Below are positions 48,037 to 60,669 of a DNA stretch of 64,000 nucleotides, piece after piece. This stretch comes from Buddleja alternifolia (lineage: Eukaryota; Streptophyta; Magnoliopsida; Lamiales; Scrophulariaceae). Location of the stretch: positions 558,001 through 622,000 of the forward strand of contig CM033394.1 in assembly GCA_019426215.1 (NCBI GenBank). The letters run 5' to 3'. Below the pieces are notes generated by a model. That model made no database searches. It was not told the origin of the DNA and saw only the letters and a list, made by a program, of their open reading frames with translations. The translations under genes and the position numbers were made by a program. Position 1 is the stretch's first letter; the number at the start of each line of letters is the position of its first letter.

Positions 48037-48480
48037 CTGAAATTCAAAATTGTGGAACCAATTGTGAACTTCAATTGATCGCGAATGTGTAAATTTGATC
48101 CATTATTCAAACAAACACAATGAACTTGTTATAATATTGAAACCCGAGGCTACTAGCCGATAAAAGTATAATCACTTTTGCACACAGATATATTTTACAT
48201 AAGTCGAAGTATAAATTATACTGAAATCCAAAATCTCTCAAGTTGTGGAACCAATTATTAACGATATTTGATCTGCAATGTCTATATTTGAATAATTATC
48301 AAACAAACACAATGAATTTGTTATAATACTGATACTAACCGATAAAATCATAATCATTTGTATATAATCATAAAGATATATCAAAGTATAAATAATACTG
48401 AAAATCAGAATCTCGCGAGCCGTAGAACCAATTATTAACTATAGTTGATCTCCAATGTCTATATTTGATCCAATATATAT
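48037..48480. repeat. ~180-bp tandem repeat, 2.4 copies
   Basis: The unit carries TTGTGGAACCAATT and CAAACAAACACAATGAA and recurs from about 48037, 48221 and 48398 (periods ~184 and ~177). Copies are diverged, so the array is old. Confidence 0.8.
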
Positions 48481-48497
48481 CATCCAAAAAAAAACAT

Positions 48498-48637
48498 TGA
48501 TCCAATATTCAAACGCCGACAAAAACTAGCTCTATTGAAAGCTTCGATGAAAACTAGCAAAACTATTTGATCCAATATTCAAACGCCGATGAAAACTAGT
48601 TCTACGGGAAGCTCCGATGAAAACTAGCTCTATTGGT
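48498..48637. repeat. 70-bp tandem repeat, two copies
   Basis: TGATCCAATATTCAAACGCC starts both 48498-48567 and 48568-48637. Inside each copy a shorter GATGAAAACTAG unit is also repeated. Confidence 0.85.
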
Positions 48638-48763
48638 GATAACTAATTAGGAAATTGCAATGGATTTAAAACCCGAAACTACATAATCCACTCAAAACTT
48701 ACAACTTAAAACAGTATTTCAATTTCATAATTCATTTGTTATACAATTGAGAGAGAAAGACAC

Positions 48764-48796
48764 ACATATATATACATACATATATATATATATGTA
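48764..48796. repeat. CA/TA microsatellite in the atpG 3' UTR region
   Basis: ACACATATATATACATACAT-type alternating tract, 30-60 bp beyond the stop codon of the b' subunit gene. Confidence 0.7.
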
Positions 48797-48827
48797 TAAA
48801 AGACACCACATTTCATTTTCAAAATAA

Positions 48828-49493
48828 TCAAGAAGCAGGAAGAACCTTCTTGACAATGTCCTCACTGAGCGCCGCAATCTGAGAATCAAGGGCTTTAATA
48901 GTCTCATCCTTTTGCTTCTCCAGACTCCCCAACGCCTCCGCCAGCTCCGCCTCCACCTTCTTCCTCCCCTCCGCGATCTTCTCCTCCACCTCCGCCTGCG
49001 TCTCCTTCTTCATCTTGTTCAGCGCCGCCGATATCTCCGCCCTGGCCGCCCTCATCACCGCCGCCGCCTGATCCTCCAGCTGCTTCACCTCCGACGAAGT
49101 GTCCTTCACGCTGCTCAGCTTCTCCCTGATCGCCGCGTCCCTCTCGTCCATGAATTTCCCCAGCGGCGTGTAGTACACCTTGTCTAGGGCAAACATGAGG
49201 AACAGGAATTCGAACGCGATGATCGGGAGCGTCAGGTTGAAGTCGAAGAGCGACGCCTTTTCGGCTTCTTCGGCCAACGACGGCGGAGCGTGGGCGAGCG
49301 TGAAGGTGGCGGCGGCGGCGAGGAGGGAGGGGAGTTGGTTGGGTTTTAGGGATTTGGGGAGGGGTATTTTGGGGATGGAGAGATTGGATTGGGGGTGGAT
49401 GTTATCATTATGATGATGAGGTTTGAGCTTTGGAGTAGGGGGAATTGAGGAGGTGATTAGAGCTCTGGTGGATGCCATGATCATGTTCGCCAT
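48828..49493 (-). CDS. atpG: chloroplast ATP synthase CF0 subunit b' (subunit II), nuclear-encoded
   Basis: Peripheral-stalk subunit of the thylakoid F-type ATP synthase. It pairs with plastid-encoded subunit b to hold CF1 against CF0. A single uninterrupted frame of 221 residues matches the family length and its intronless structure. The first ~75 residues are a Ser/Pro/Lys-rich transit peptide ending in a hydrophobic Ala-rich stretch and [10 protein letters not shown], consistent with the known two-part (stroma plus thylakoid) targeting of this subunit. One membrane helix follows at about 83-107 ([20 protein letters not shown], then [11 protein letters not shown]). The rest is a long charged helix for dimerisation ([20 protein letters not shown]). 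An earlier in-frame ATG is absent; a second Met at residue 4 or 6 could also initiate. The GC-rich coding bias contrasts with the surrounding AT-rich spacer. Confidence 0.97.
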   Translation of the reverse strand: MANMIMASTRALITSSIPPTPKLKPHHHNDNIHPQSNLSIPKIPLPKSLKPNQLPSLLAAAATFTLAHAPPSLAEEAEKASLFDFNLTLPIIAFEFLFLMFALDKVYYTPLGKFMDERDAAIREKLSSVKDTSSEVKQLEDQAAAVMRAARAEISAALNKMKKETQAEVEEKIAEGRKKVEAELAEALGSLEKQKDETIKALDSQIAALSEDIVKKVLPAS

Positions 49494-49746
49494 GGATGCA
49501 GAGCTCTGTTTTGCTGTGTGAATTTTGAGATTTTTCTGTTGTTGTTGTGGAGGATTGAAAGAAGTGAAGAAGATGTTAGCAAAAGGCTATCTCTTTCTGT
49601 GCCACACAAAATGGTGAGAGGTTGTGAATTTGTGATTCAAACTGATATGAGAATTTCAAGAGCTTTGTTGGGGTGGGGTGTGCTGCTCACGTGCTTCTAT
49701 ATTTATATCTATATATTTTATTTTATTTTCATTTCCTCCTTCCATG
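49494..49746. promoter_or_regulatory. atpG promoter / 5' UTR region
   Basis: Sequence directly upstream of the atpG start. A TATATATCTATATATTTTAT-like stretch lies near 49700-49722, too far for confident assignment as the TATA box. Kept as a region only. Confidence 0.3.
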
Positions 49747-50260
49747 TCCTTCAATTTTGGTTGAAATACGACCAATTTCAAATTTCCCAACATCGAAACT
49801 CTACATTCAATTCCCCAACGTCGAAACTTTGCTTTCAATTCGATTTCGCTTACATGCCTTTCAGTTTTGGTTGAAATACAATAAATTTCAAATTTTCCGA
49901 TGTCTAAACTGTACTTTCAGTTCGATTTCTCCTACATGCTTTTCAATTTTGGTTGAAATATGATAAATTTCAAATTTCCCGAGGTCGAAACTCTAGTTTC
50001 AATTTGATTTTGCAGAACATTCACTTGAGTTTCAACCAAAATTCTTAATTTTCTAAATTTTAGAATAATAATAAATATTTTAGCAAAACATTCATTTCCT
50101 AAAATTTCCATCGAACCCAGAATTTTGAGAAACTATAAACGATATTAAATTAAATACTTTAGCAAAACATTCACCGAAACTCAACATTTCACGAAATTTT
50201 CATCGAACCGAGATTTTATGGAAACTATAAAAGATATTAAATTATTTTATATTTAATTTA
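49747..50260. repeat. TTTTGGTTGAAAT tandem repeat patch
   Basis: TCAATTTTGGTTGAAATA recurs at about 49750, 49862 and 49940, followed by AAATTTC-rich DNA like that at 23038-23335. Likely one dispersed, internally repeated family. Confidence 0.6.
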
Positions 50261-50496
50261 AATTAATATTAAGAGAAAAGTGGTCATGTAGATTTTGCTA
50301 AGTATGCATCTTTTACACTCATGATACTATTTTTAGCAAGGGTAATGCTATATATCATCGTTTTCATACCATTAATTTTTTATCTCCCTTGATTTGGTAA
50401 GAAATCATTATAAAATTGACTTTGATAAATCTAATGCAACAATACTTTCTAAATCAATAGGAAATGAAAAATCAATAATATGAAAATGGTGGTATA

Positions 50497-50857
50497 TAGG
50501 GGTGACCAACGAGCCGTCTCGACTCGAGCTCAAGCCCAAAAATGCATGTTTGAAGGCTCATGAGCTGGAATAAAAAATAATATTTTATTTATTTATTTCT
50601 TAATATAATATTTATTAATTTTATAATATATACATATAAATAATATAATATCTTATAATATTATATAGGTATAAATAATAATATATTTATCATGATTATA
50701 TTTAATTATATATAGTAATACAAAATTAATTATAAAAAAAATCTTTTTTATCTTTTTCTAAGCTCGAGCTCGGGCCTCGGCTCGACTCAACCCAAACACG
50801 AGCTCGAGCCCAGAAATTGGCTAGGTTCGGCTTGAGCCTAGCTCGTGGACACCTCTA
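50497..50857. mobile_element. hAT-type MITE (361 bp)
   Basis: Ends TAGGGGTGACCAACGAG and CTCGTGGACACCTCTA, with perfect 8-bp duplications GTGGTATA at 50489-50496 and 50858-50865. Subterminal CGAGCTCGAGCC phrases resemble family A, but the AT-rich interior differs. Confidence 0.9.
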
Positions 50858-50865
50858 GTGGTATA

Positions 50866-51636
50866 TATCATTACTCTTTTCTCAATGTAAAAAGGAGGGA
50901 AAGGAGCAATCAGAGTAACATCCCCTGCAACATTTTCATAAGAATTCCTAATGTCAAAAAACGTCCTACATGAGCTATAACTGCTATCACTGGGCGACCC
51001 CGTCATTTCGTCCCAACGGAACAAATGGTTGTATGAACCCATTGACTAGGTCATTTCATCCCAACGGAACAAATGGTTGTATGAACCCATTGACTAGGTC
51101 CATTCCTCATACAATTTCACAAAGTTCGAGTGTAAGCGAAATGCCAAAATCATTGCAAGAATATACTTCCATGCTTAGAGAGTTTGAAATAACCATACTC
51201 ATCTGTATTGTGAGACTAATATGAGTTCACCATATACAAATTATTATAATTATACAGTTTTTCTGAGTCGCCAGGCTCCCTAGAATTACTCGAGAAGATA
51301 GAGAAACGAAAACCGAATTTTTTTTCCTTTATTGAACACATCAATGACATAATTTTGCTGAAATGCATCCCCCAAAATCATCCAAAGTCAAATAACTATG
51401 CTATGTGCTAACTACAAAGGAAATGAATATAATTGTAGTCTTCACTAAACAAGAAAAATGCAACTGAAGTCACCAAAACAATCTACAATGTGTATACTGA
51501 TTCTTAAAGCCAACACCTTAATCGAGTCTGACAGGAACCGATTCTCTGCAGAAGTTAGAATCTCCTTTTCCCCATCGTAGTCTTTTCAAAGATGGGATGG
51601 ATCAAAATTGATGACTGGAAGTTTAGTTTGAAATAA
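50866..51636. other. spacer between the UGNT1-like gene and atpG
   Basis: Contains a 48-bp tandem duplication (51003-51098) and the 3' UTR of the transporter gene. No other gene is seen. Confidence 0.45.
51003..51098. repeat. 48-bp tandem duplication
   Basis: Two units (51003-51050, 51051-51098) differ by one base (TTTCGTCCC against TTTCATCCC). The array is recent. Confidence 0.88.
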
Positions 51637-54600
51637 TCACTTCCCAATAAGTTTATAATAAGCATACATTCCTGAGCCAATGAAGCCGAGAAGTTGCCCA
51701 ATGACATTCAACTGCAAGTGAAATATAACAAATTTAGCACCAAAAGAAAGTGAAATATAACAGACCTAAGGCTTGAGAGTCTGAGAGAACAAATACAAGA
51801 TTCATTTATACTGCACAAAGAAGATTAACTGAGATGTGGTGCACTTACTAAATCAAATGGCAGCCCGCCAAAAATTACCCAGCCAAGCGTAATTGTGAAT
51901 AGATCCTACACAAAAATGATGACAGGCAAAGCACAATTGAGTAAAATGCGTACAGAATGTAAGCAGAGATAGCCAAAATGCACAAAATTCTGGTATTGAC
52001 TCGGTGTTGAATACACCAAAGGGTCTAGATTGTGCCACATCAGCAATACATTGTGCATGCCAATGCTGATAATCCTGACCCATTGATGTCCAACACAGGG
52101 TTCATATAAGAATGTCCAGCCAAATGCCACATTCATATGCATAGAGCACCACAATGTAACGACAATAAGATTTTTTTTCTAAAAATATAAAGGGAAATGT
52201 TCCAACTAAAACTAAGTATTGAGGGATGATCTTTATATAAAAGGGAGGGGAGTCCGAAAATCCCCCCACCATGACAATGGTGGTCTTAGGTAAAAATGGA
52301 AAAAGAAAAAGAAAACTAAGTATTGAGGGATAGATTGTACTAGCAAACAAATGAAGACTTGTAGATAACTCATTGAAAAATCATTCAACTGTTTCAGCCA
52401 ACAACGAGCACACTAAGAAAAGAACATCTGGAGAAAAGATAAAGCTAGTAAGTCTGAGCTAACCTTCAAATTACCACAGATTGTCTGTGTGAGTGCAGAA
52501 TTCAGAGTCGTGTTGAGGAATATACTGTAATTCAGAAAGAAAGCAAGTATACAGGACAAAAGCAACACCACCTGAGACCAGAAAAGCAACGAACAACGTA
52601 TAAATGTGTAAGACACAAGTCTAGGCATGAATAAATACAGATAATGTCCCTCAGTAAAATTGTCAATAGACAAATGGAATCACAAAAATATCATAAATGC
52701 ACATAAAGCTTCAGTTAGTCACCAAATATTACCAAGAAACCAGGAGAGAACAAATTTGGAAAACTCATTGTCATCTCCAAGTCACCTCGGAAAAGGGTCC
52801 ACAGCAGTAAAATAGGCCCACATAAAATCCCTGCCAGAATAAAAAATTAATCACAAGATTTTAAATGCAATAAGTGGCATTTAAATATTTAAGAGAGATT
52901 AGAGAATAAAGGTCCTGTTACTCACCATTGCACCACATGAGTCCAAAGCTATTGAGCCCACTGGATTTTCCTGGGAAAATAAAGTATCATAAAGGATAAT
53001 GAAAGAATGATGATGTAAACAAAAATGGTGAACGGAGGCGGTAGAAATGGTACCAATACGGGCTATGGTTGCAAGGTATATCGCAGTGGTGATGTTGGAT
53101 AGAAAAACAACCAGATAGCCATAGGAGTCAAATGATAGGTCCCGGGATCCCGCAATAAAAGCACCCAGCACTATCAATCCCACACTGGAAAAACATTAAT
53201 TATTCAGTTGTTAAAGGAAGGGATGTAAACATATCACTTCAAGCACTTCTTTGTTAGTATGGTAAAGAGTTCCAAGTAAGAATGTGCAGAAGAAAAAGGA
53301 ATGCAAGTATAATAACTCTGTAAATCATCATTTTGCAGCCATCAATGTAATAACATAACTTCCTTAGCCATTACACGTATATTTTAGAATCGTCTATTAA
53401 CATGCCACTCTGTAGTGAAAACTACGCTCATCTGTGGAAAAGATTGATTCTTAGGGAGACTGAGCTCGTCACGGCATAATCGCATTCATCCTTATATGGT
53501 GGACCCCGCATGAATCTCATCACATGGATGGTTGCAATGGATTCCAATTTTTGGTATAATCACAATCGTCCGTATATGGTGGACCCTTGGGGATCCCATC
53601 ACATGGATGGTAGAGATAAGACCGAACTTCAAGTTTCAGAATCTCCTAAGAATGACCCTATGGAATTTATTAGTAAAACAACAGGGATGCTTACCTTCCA
53701 AGAATAGGACGTGTATACCTCTGTCTCACGAGGATGTATTCAACTATCATTGTAAATACCACCGTTGTTCTCCTCAAAGTCGTATACATAGGTACATTAA
53801 CACCACGAACAGACTCCATAGTGGCTAGCTTTCAGGGGAACCAAGAGAATTTGAGGATACTTTTTATGATGAAAAAAATTCTAGTTAGGTCATGACAAAG
53901 CTAAATAAATGAGTGGCAAAAATTATTACCATGTAAAGCAAATAGGTTAGAGCAAGAGGGGAAGTGTCGATTAATGTCTTTAATGGCACTAATGTTTTCG
54001 AAGTATCAGTGGCGGCTTCATTGGCATGGAAAGAAATGAGCTTTGCGCTTCGTAGTGCATAAAGAAAACAACATGAACATACCATCTGCAGAAGATATAA
54101 TCAATAGGAATAATGAAATATGGGAGATCTCATGCAATGCAACAACTATGCAATCAAAGTAGAAGCACAATAACAACTATATTAGTTGATTTTCAGCAAG
54201 TGAAACTGAATTTCATCTCAAAAGGAACCAGAGCAAAATCAAACCGAAACCAGCGGTAACTCAATTATCACAGCATTTGTTATACCTGACAAAGTGTGAT
54301 GACATTGGCACATGGAAAGCTGTATGAAGAAAGAGCTGCTTTATTGAACAATACCAAGAGCACTGCAAAAAATAAAACTCAGCTCATGTTTTAAGTAAAT
54401 GCAGGCGAAAAAGATTGAAGAATTGAGACGATCGTCCCAATAAAACACTTAATGTAGCACAAGTAGAACGTCGGACTAAATAGCTTGAGCTCGGAAGCTA
54501 ATGTCAAACAAAGTAACTTCTATTTAACCTGAGATAATTATTAGTTCTATTTAATACTCCACGGATAAAACCGGCTCAGAATTACCATGATTAGCTCACA

Positions 54601-55151
54601 AATTAAACTCTCAATACATAAATATCCTGGTCAAGACTATATCATGTCGAAAACATTAGTAGAATCCAACGCCAGATAACAAATAAACTTTCTACTTATA
54701 TCATCCTCCAGCACATCTAAAGCAAAACTTCAATTTCTTATTAGAGCTAAATATATTTCATTTATTACCCGTAGATCCTGCTACAGTTATGCTTATATTA
54801 AACACACACATAATTTCAACAATTACACCCAATTTCAATAAATACACACACTTTCAACGAATACACATAATTTCAACGAATACACACATAATTTCAACGA
54901 ATACACACACAATTAAATTCTGGATCAAACTAATCTCGAACTAAAACACACACACACCAAATATACAAATTGCGGTAAAAATAAAATGAAAAATGGAAGA
55001 GAAAATTACCAGCACAACTCATATAAGAGATTGCAGCATACGCGCCGCGCTTAGACATGGCTGAGCCTTTGAAGAGCTTCTCTTCGACTCTCGGCGGAGG
55101 ATCGGCCGCCGCCATTGGTAGAATCGAACTGCTCTTCGAAGTCGTCGCCAT
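51637..55151 (-). CDS. nucleotide-sugar transporter, UGNT1-like (drug/metabolite transporter superfamily)
   Basis: Golgi/ER multispanning transporter of the NST/TPT family, most like Arabidopsis UGNT1 (At4g32272), which carries UDP-N-acetylglucosamine and UDP-GalNAc. Ten exons on minus: 55151-55010, 54362-54286, 54085-53930, 53828-53695, 53184-53054, 52970-52926, 52830-52733, 52571-52464, 51905-51849, 51711-51637. They join in frame to 340 residues. Family blocks are GAYAAISYMSCA, LFNKAALSSYSFPCANVITL, MESVRGVNVPMYTTLRR (the conserved helix-4 region), GLIVLGAFIAGSRDLSFD, NSFGLMWCNG and the final YAYYKLIGK. About ten membrane helices are expected. The C-terminal lysines fit a recycling signal. 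Intron 4 holds a two-copy ~80-bp repeat. No defect is seen. The transported sugar is inferred from family only. Confidence 0.93.
53475..53610. repeat. two-copy ~80-bp direct repeat in transporter intron 4
   Basis: Copies at 53475-53531 and 53555-53610 share TATATGGTGGACCC and ATCACATGGATGG. A related phrase occurs at 63853-63908, so this is a dispersed repeat family. Confidence 0.7.
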
Positions 55152-55789
55152 CGATAATTGTTCGCTTCTTCAATTTCGATTGAATTAGCAAAATTAATCT
55201 AAACAGTTGTGAAGATTTTAGGTTTACTACCAGATGATGATATATACGTATACATATTATTATGTTCAACCAACCGCAAGTCTTTGAAAGAGGATTTATT
55301 CTGGTTTGCAAAAGAAGATTTAATTAATTAATTAATAGTAATTGAATCATAGTTTTATTCAAAATAAAACAAAATGCGAAATTCTATTAGTGGGCTTGGG
55401 TTGAAGTTGAACCAAGGAAACCAACCCAATCTATTAATGGGCTTGGGCCGTGGGCACAATGTCAATTTTTTTCTTTCTCAATAATTAACTAACACTGGCT
55501 ATATTCTAATCCTATTAATTACCCAAAACCTATTGGTCTAATAATATTCACCTCTCACTTTATATAAGAAGTATTGAGTCTGAATCCTGACACAATTTGT
55601 GGCTCTCCTTTCTTTAAGGAGGTAAATAGAATCTTTGTAGCCCAGGTTTCTGACTATCAACCCGGGTCTACCGGACTATATATTTAGGTATTCTCATTCG
55701 TCTTGAATTAAAAAAATAATCTTATTATTTAATTAATTAAAACAGCAGATATAATATTTAGGAATTGAAATCCATATAATAAAAAGAGC
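55152..55789. other. promoter side of the transporter gene and spacer
   Basis: Contains the upstream region of the UGNT1-like gene. AT-rich with no gene seen. Confidence 0.4.
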
Positions 55790-55970
55790 AAAATTCATTT
55801 TGCCCCCTCTAATATAGATACATCATCAGATACCCTCTACCCTTAAAACCTTTAAACACGCCATTTTGCTTCATAAAAATACATCAAACACGCCCCTAGA
55901 CACGTTGATAGACAAAAGTACCTTTGATTTATGTAAAAGCATAAATTTATTTATCACCCATCTATAATAA

Positions 55971-56651
55971 TAGGGGTGTTCATAAATCGACCGAACCGAC
56001 CGAGAACCGAAATTTCGGTCCGGACCGAAAACCGAACCGAAAATTTCGGTTCGGTTTTCGGTTTTTTTTTTTGCAATTTTCGGTTTTTCGGTTCGGTTTT
56101 CGGTCCGGACCGGTCGGTTCGGTCGGTTAACCGAAAACCGAACTTTTTTTTTTATTTATTTTTTATTTATTTTTTATTTTTTTATATAGTATAATATAGA
56201 CCAAAAAATTATAAAAAATGTGTTTCCTAATGACAACTTATAGGAAAATAAAGAAAATGAATTAAAATTAGTCATAATTAAATTTCAATTATTTATTTAT
56301 ATCTAATTTATTTATATATTTATACCGAAAAATCGAATCGAACCGGTTCACTTTTTAATTTCATTATGTCAATTTTAGTTGGCCGAGCTAAACATAATTA
56401 TAAACATATAAATGTATGCATTCCAAAGAAAACGTGAACAACGGCAAAAAAAAAATAAAAAATTTTTTTTTTTTTTATTTTTCGGTTTTAACCGAACCGA
56501 AAAAAAACCGACCGAACCGGTCGGTTTTTTAACCGAACCGAACCGACACTGTTCGGTTCGGTTTTCGGTTCGAAATTTCGGAAAATCGAAATTTCGGTTA
56601 ACCGAAATTTCGGTTCGGTTCGGTTAAAAAACCGACCGATGAACACCCCTA
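55971..56651. mobile_element. hAT-type MITE (681 bp) rich in CGGTTCGG
   Basis: Ends TAGGGGTGTTCAT and ATGAACACCCCTA are perfect 13-bp inverted repeats, with perfect 8-bp duplications TATAATAA at 55963-55970 and 56652-56659. Subterminal arrays of CCGAACCGA / TCGGTTCGG extend the inverted symmetry. Noncoding. Confidence 0.93.
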
Positions 56652-56661
56652 TATAATAATC

Positions 56662-59600
56662 TATTAGGAATGTGCTGACGATGCCAACGGGGAGTTAGAA
56701 TCTAAGGCACTAGTTTGTTTTGTACAACCTATTAATAATATAAAGGTAATAATATGTTGTTCATATAATTCTTAATGGCATCTAAAAGTCTTAAATGAAC
56801 AACTAGTCCATGTGTGTCAAGGCAAGCCTTCGCACTCCTTATAGTAGTTAAGGGGATGGACACTGGAATGGTTTGATACTTGATTACTTAAATGGTTCGT
56901 AAGTCGGAGAATCTCAATTGGGCATTGAGATTCGTGTGGACTTGTATGACACATGCTTTGACAAGGAGTGTCAGTCGAATACTATGGGATAGTGGGAGTT
57001 TGTGTCATTATACATTGATGGGATTAGTATATTCGAACACGACTCGTAGTAATCCGATCGCATGAGTTTTTACTCAGTGACTGTCAATGATTGGATTGCT
57101 GATTATGATGATATGCGTGAGCCTTAGACCTAAGGAGTAATGGTCACAGTGTCCTTGTGATGTTGGTGTTAGAATAGCGCCCTACGAGCAAATCCTAGAT
57201 AAACTTTTTTTATCTATTCTTGTAATAAACAATTTCATTTTACATTATATTAATGAAAAGCATTCATTCATCTTACATTTATATTATTATAACTGTATGA
57301 TGAAGTCCCTAGAATTCACACATAGCTATGAGACTTGATATCTCATTGGATGAATATCATAAAACAAGTCTTTAAGGTTATGATTTCTAAATACCGTCCA
57401 AGTCATAGAATTATCAAGATGGGACATTGATAACTCGGATAAACTTGCACCCATGATGCACACTCTTAATTAGAGAATGTCTCATTTTATAGACATTAGT
57501 ATAGTTGACACAAATGCATATACGGGGGTGCTTGTTGAGAACAGGTTCACTGATTACTCTGACTGAAACTTCTTAAATTGGAATTATTTCTATATATGTC
57601 GAATTAGGAGTTTCTTAATCACGTTAGTGCAAGATTAATTTTTTAACTTAAGTCATCACAGTAATCTTGTATATTGACTCACTGCACTTTGACTCAAGTG
57701 TTAGTTCTTTTACAAGGACACATATGGACTGGTGATTGGATGTAGTGACTCGTATATGAAGGTTGGTATTGACAACAAATGATCCATCACTTGTCTAGAT
57801 GAACAAGTGAATTTTCTATAATATTCAAAATGGTTTGACTAAGTTAGTCCTTGGCCAAGACAAGTAAATAATTAATTAAGAAATGAGTTTCTTGAATTAA
57901 TTAATCACTAGTCAAACACATTTGAAATTTAAAATTGAATTTACAAGGATCTCGACCAATAAGATTTCTCGATCCTTAATTCAATTGAAAAATTAGTTGA
58001 TGGAAGAATCTCACTTGTATGGAATGCGCGATTGGAAAGGTTCACTTTGAATCACCTACATCTAGGTTTTCAAAATAAGTAGCTAGAAACTTTTCTTTGA
58101 TTTAATTAAATATAAGATGGTTAATTAAAAGTTTTTAATTAATCGAGACAATTTAATTGTCCAAATTAAATCATAAAAGTTATGAACTCATTACTAGTAT
58201 GTTGGTGAACCTAAAGGGTCACACACAATACTCAGACAGATCCATTTCTTAGCTAAGGAAATTTAATTCAAAGGAGTTGAGTTAATATATTAATTAATGA
58301 AGACTTTTTATTCATTCAATAATTGGATGAATCTTTAATTAAGTCCAAAAGATGTTTGGTAAAAGTGTAGAAAGCATTTAATTAATTGGGTAAGCCCAAA
58401 TTAATTGGAAGAGACTTTTAATTAATTTAGTATGGTGGATTAATTATTAAAAGACTTATTTTATAGCCTTTGTCGAAAATTTGGTGGAAGAAAAATAATT
58501 AAAGGAGTTTAATTAATTTTTTTCTAGAAGGAAAATAGATTTCTTGGAGAGAAAGAATTCCTTTTAAAGATAGGAATAGGATTCCTATTAGATAAGGATA
58601 AGGTTTCTAATAAGAGGAATCTACTTGTATGAGGAAACTAATTAAAGTAGAAGAGTTCTATTTAGAAAATAATTAGTCTTCTACTCCTACAAGAATTGCA
58701 AGAACTTAGTCCTATATATATGACTAGTATGGAACGAAAATATGATGATAACTTTTGAAGCCAAAATTTTTGTTCCTCTTGCATAGAAAATCATTTCTCT
58801 CTCTCATTCATATAGTTTTCTTGAGTTCTTGATTATTCATCAAGATTTTGAACTCAAGAATTCTTCCAAATTACTTAGAGAAGTAATTATTTGCTTTCAC
58901 CTTAATCTCATACAATATTCCTTAGAGTTAGAATAAACGTTTATAGATCAACCTAGCTAAAGATTCTAAATGAGTGGGTATCCGGGGTGTTGATCAACTT
59001 TAGAGGAGAAACATTTGGGTTTCTGAAGCGAATCAAGAATCCGGGCAAGGGTGAATTTTGGTGGAAGAATTCAAAGTCTTCATCAAAGAAAAGATCAAAT
59101 CGGTTGATTCAAGGAACGAGGAGCAAACTAGGGAGCTTACGTTAAGGAAGAAGAAACTCTTCGATTTTTGCGAAAAATCGAATAAGGTAAGATCTTCTTT
59201 ATTTAAGTTTTAAATAACTAGTGTAGAGATGAGCAAGCTTATGATACGTGATAAGCCCGTAGGATTAATAAAATCGCATGTTTAAATCCTAAAAACTAAA
59301 ATTTTAATTTTTCGCTGTATGTAGTCGAGCTACATGTATATTTCCCAACAGTTGGATTCTGTCATCAGAGTAGTTAGGCCTAATTCACCCGTTGGTGGGG
59401 CAGACCTCGAAGTGCGTTCCAATGGGCAAGTAGCATGTGAGGTGATTGCCAAGAGGGAATTCACTGTCTCGAAAGTAAACGATAAGTATCTTATGCGATC
59501 ATAGGTAAATGAGATTAGAAGTCTCTGGCCAGAGCTGATAAACTAACTCGTGTTTGACACGGAGGATGGTTTGATAATCTCATCTTACTATGATTCTTAG

Positions 59601-60525
59601 CATAACATCGAGTTTTGTGAGTTTGACATATTTCATGACTTTCACTCGATCGGGATACGTCAGTGAAGGGCTTATACTCATACGATATTCATAATCTAGA
59701 AATTCGTAATGACATAGTCATTTCGTACTCGGTTGGGCTACAATGTGGGACCACGGTGCTGGTTAGGTGTCACCCACATTCTTTGGTATCCTCTCATTAC
59801 CAATTGAGATGAATTTAGAGAGTCGCGCTATAAAGGAATAGACGGAAAAATCGAGTCTTGTATTTGGAGGGCGTTTTGGTAATTTGTTCTTGGAAAGGGC
59901 GAATTAATTAATTGGACTAATTAGTTTAATTAGTTGTTTAATAGGATTAAATATTGATATTTAAATTAATTATGTTGACATAGTCAACTAAGAATATTAA
60001 TTAATTAATTAATTAGAATATTAATTTAATCTATGTGTATATTTAATTAAATTAATATTAGATGATTAAATTATATGGACTAAGTTGACTGGGTCAACTT
60101 AGCCCAACTAAAGTCCAAAAGCCCATAGTGGGTGTGTGACTTGGGCTTAAGTTGGAGGATTTATTTAATCCTCCAACACAAACTCCAAAGTCAATTATTT
60201 CAGAACACAATTCACATAACGTGAAATCCTCCACTAGAAAATACAAGACGGAACAGTCCTCTCTCTCTCTCTCGCTAGCCACTTATGGAGATTGGAGATG
60301 GAAATTTCCCAGAGTCAATTCCTGCGTGATGATCTAGAGACGGTACATTTGAACCGTTGGAAATTAATGAAGATTCGCGAGGATTAAAGATTGAATACGC
60401 AAAAGGTAAGTTTTCGTATTCATCTTTTTCATGTTTAAATCAACAAAAAACCACAAATTGATCTTAGTTTGGGAATTCGTATCTGTTTTTATATTTCGCT
60501 GCGCATGTCGACAGGATTCCCAACA
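56662..60525. mobile_element. solo LTR (about 1.68 kb) carrying a nested solo LTR
   Basis: Left end TATTAGGAAT against the inverted right end TGTTGGGAAT differs by two G-to-A changes, as expected from methylation decay. Flanks TAATC (56657-56661 and 60526-60530) are a perfect 5-bp duplication. No coding domain is present. The sequence is split at 57162-57166 by another LTR-sized insertion. Confidence 0.75.
57167..59350. mobile_element. nested solo LTR (2184 bp)
   Basis: Starts TGTTAGAATAGCGCCC and ends TATATTTCCCAACA, with perfect 5-bp duplications GTTGG (57162-57166, 59351-59355). A TATA-like CCTATATATATGAC lies near 58711. No open frame of interest, so it is probably an LTR left by recombination between two LTRs. 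Confidence 0.82.
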
Positions 60526-60669
60526 TAATCTATTGCACTTTGCCCCCTTATGATTATATTTCAGTATAATTTGACTCCAAAATTGATTAAATGCTTAATT
60601 TATTGAATAAATTAATCTTCAATATATATGAAATAAACAGTAAAATATGATTATATTATTATGAATAAG

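Noticed and set aside
48912..49413. Plus-strand ORFs opposite atpG
   Set aside because: Leu/Arg-rich shadow translations of the highly biased atpG coding strand.
55976..56627. Arg/Pro/Phe-rich ORFs
   Set aside because: They translate the CGGTTCGG arrays of the hAT MITE at 55971-56651.
57167..59350. Full-length retrotransposon
   Set aside because: No internal repeat pair and no gag-pol domains, so a solo LTR fits better.
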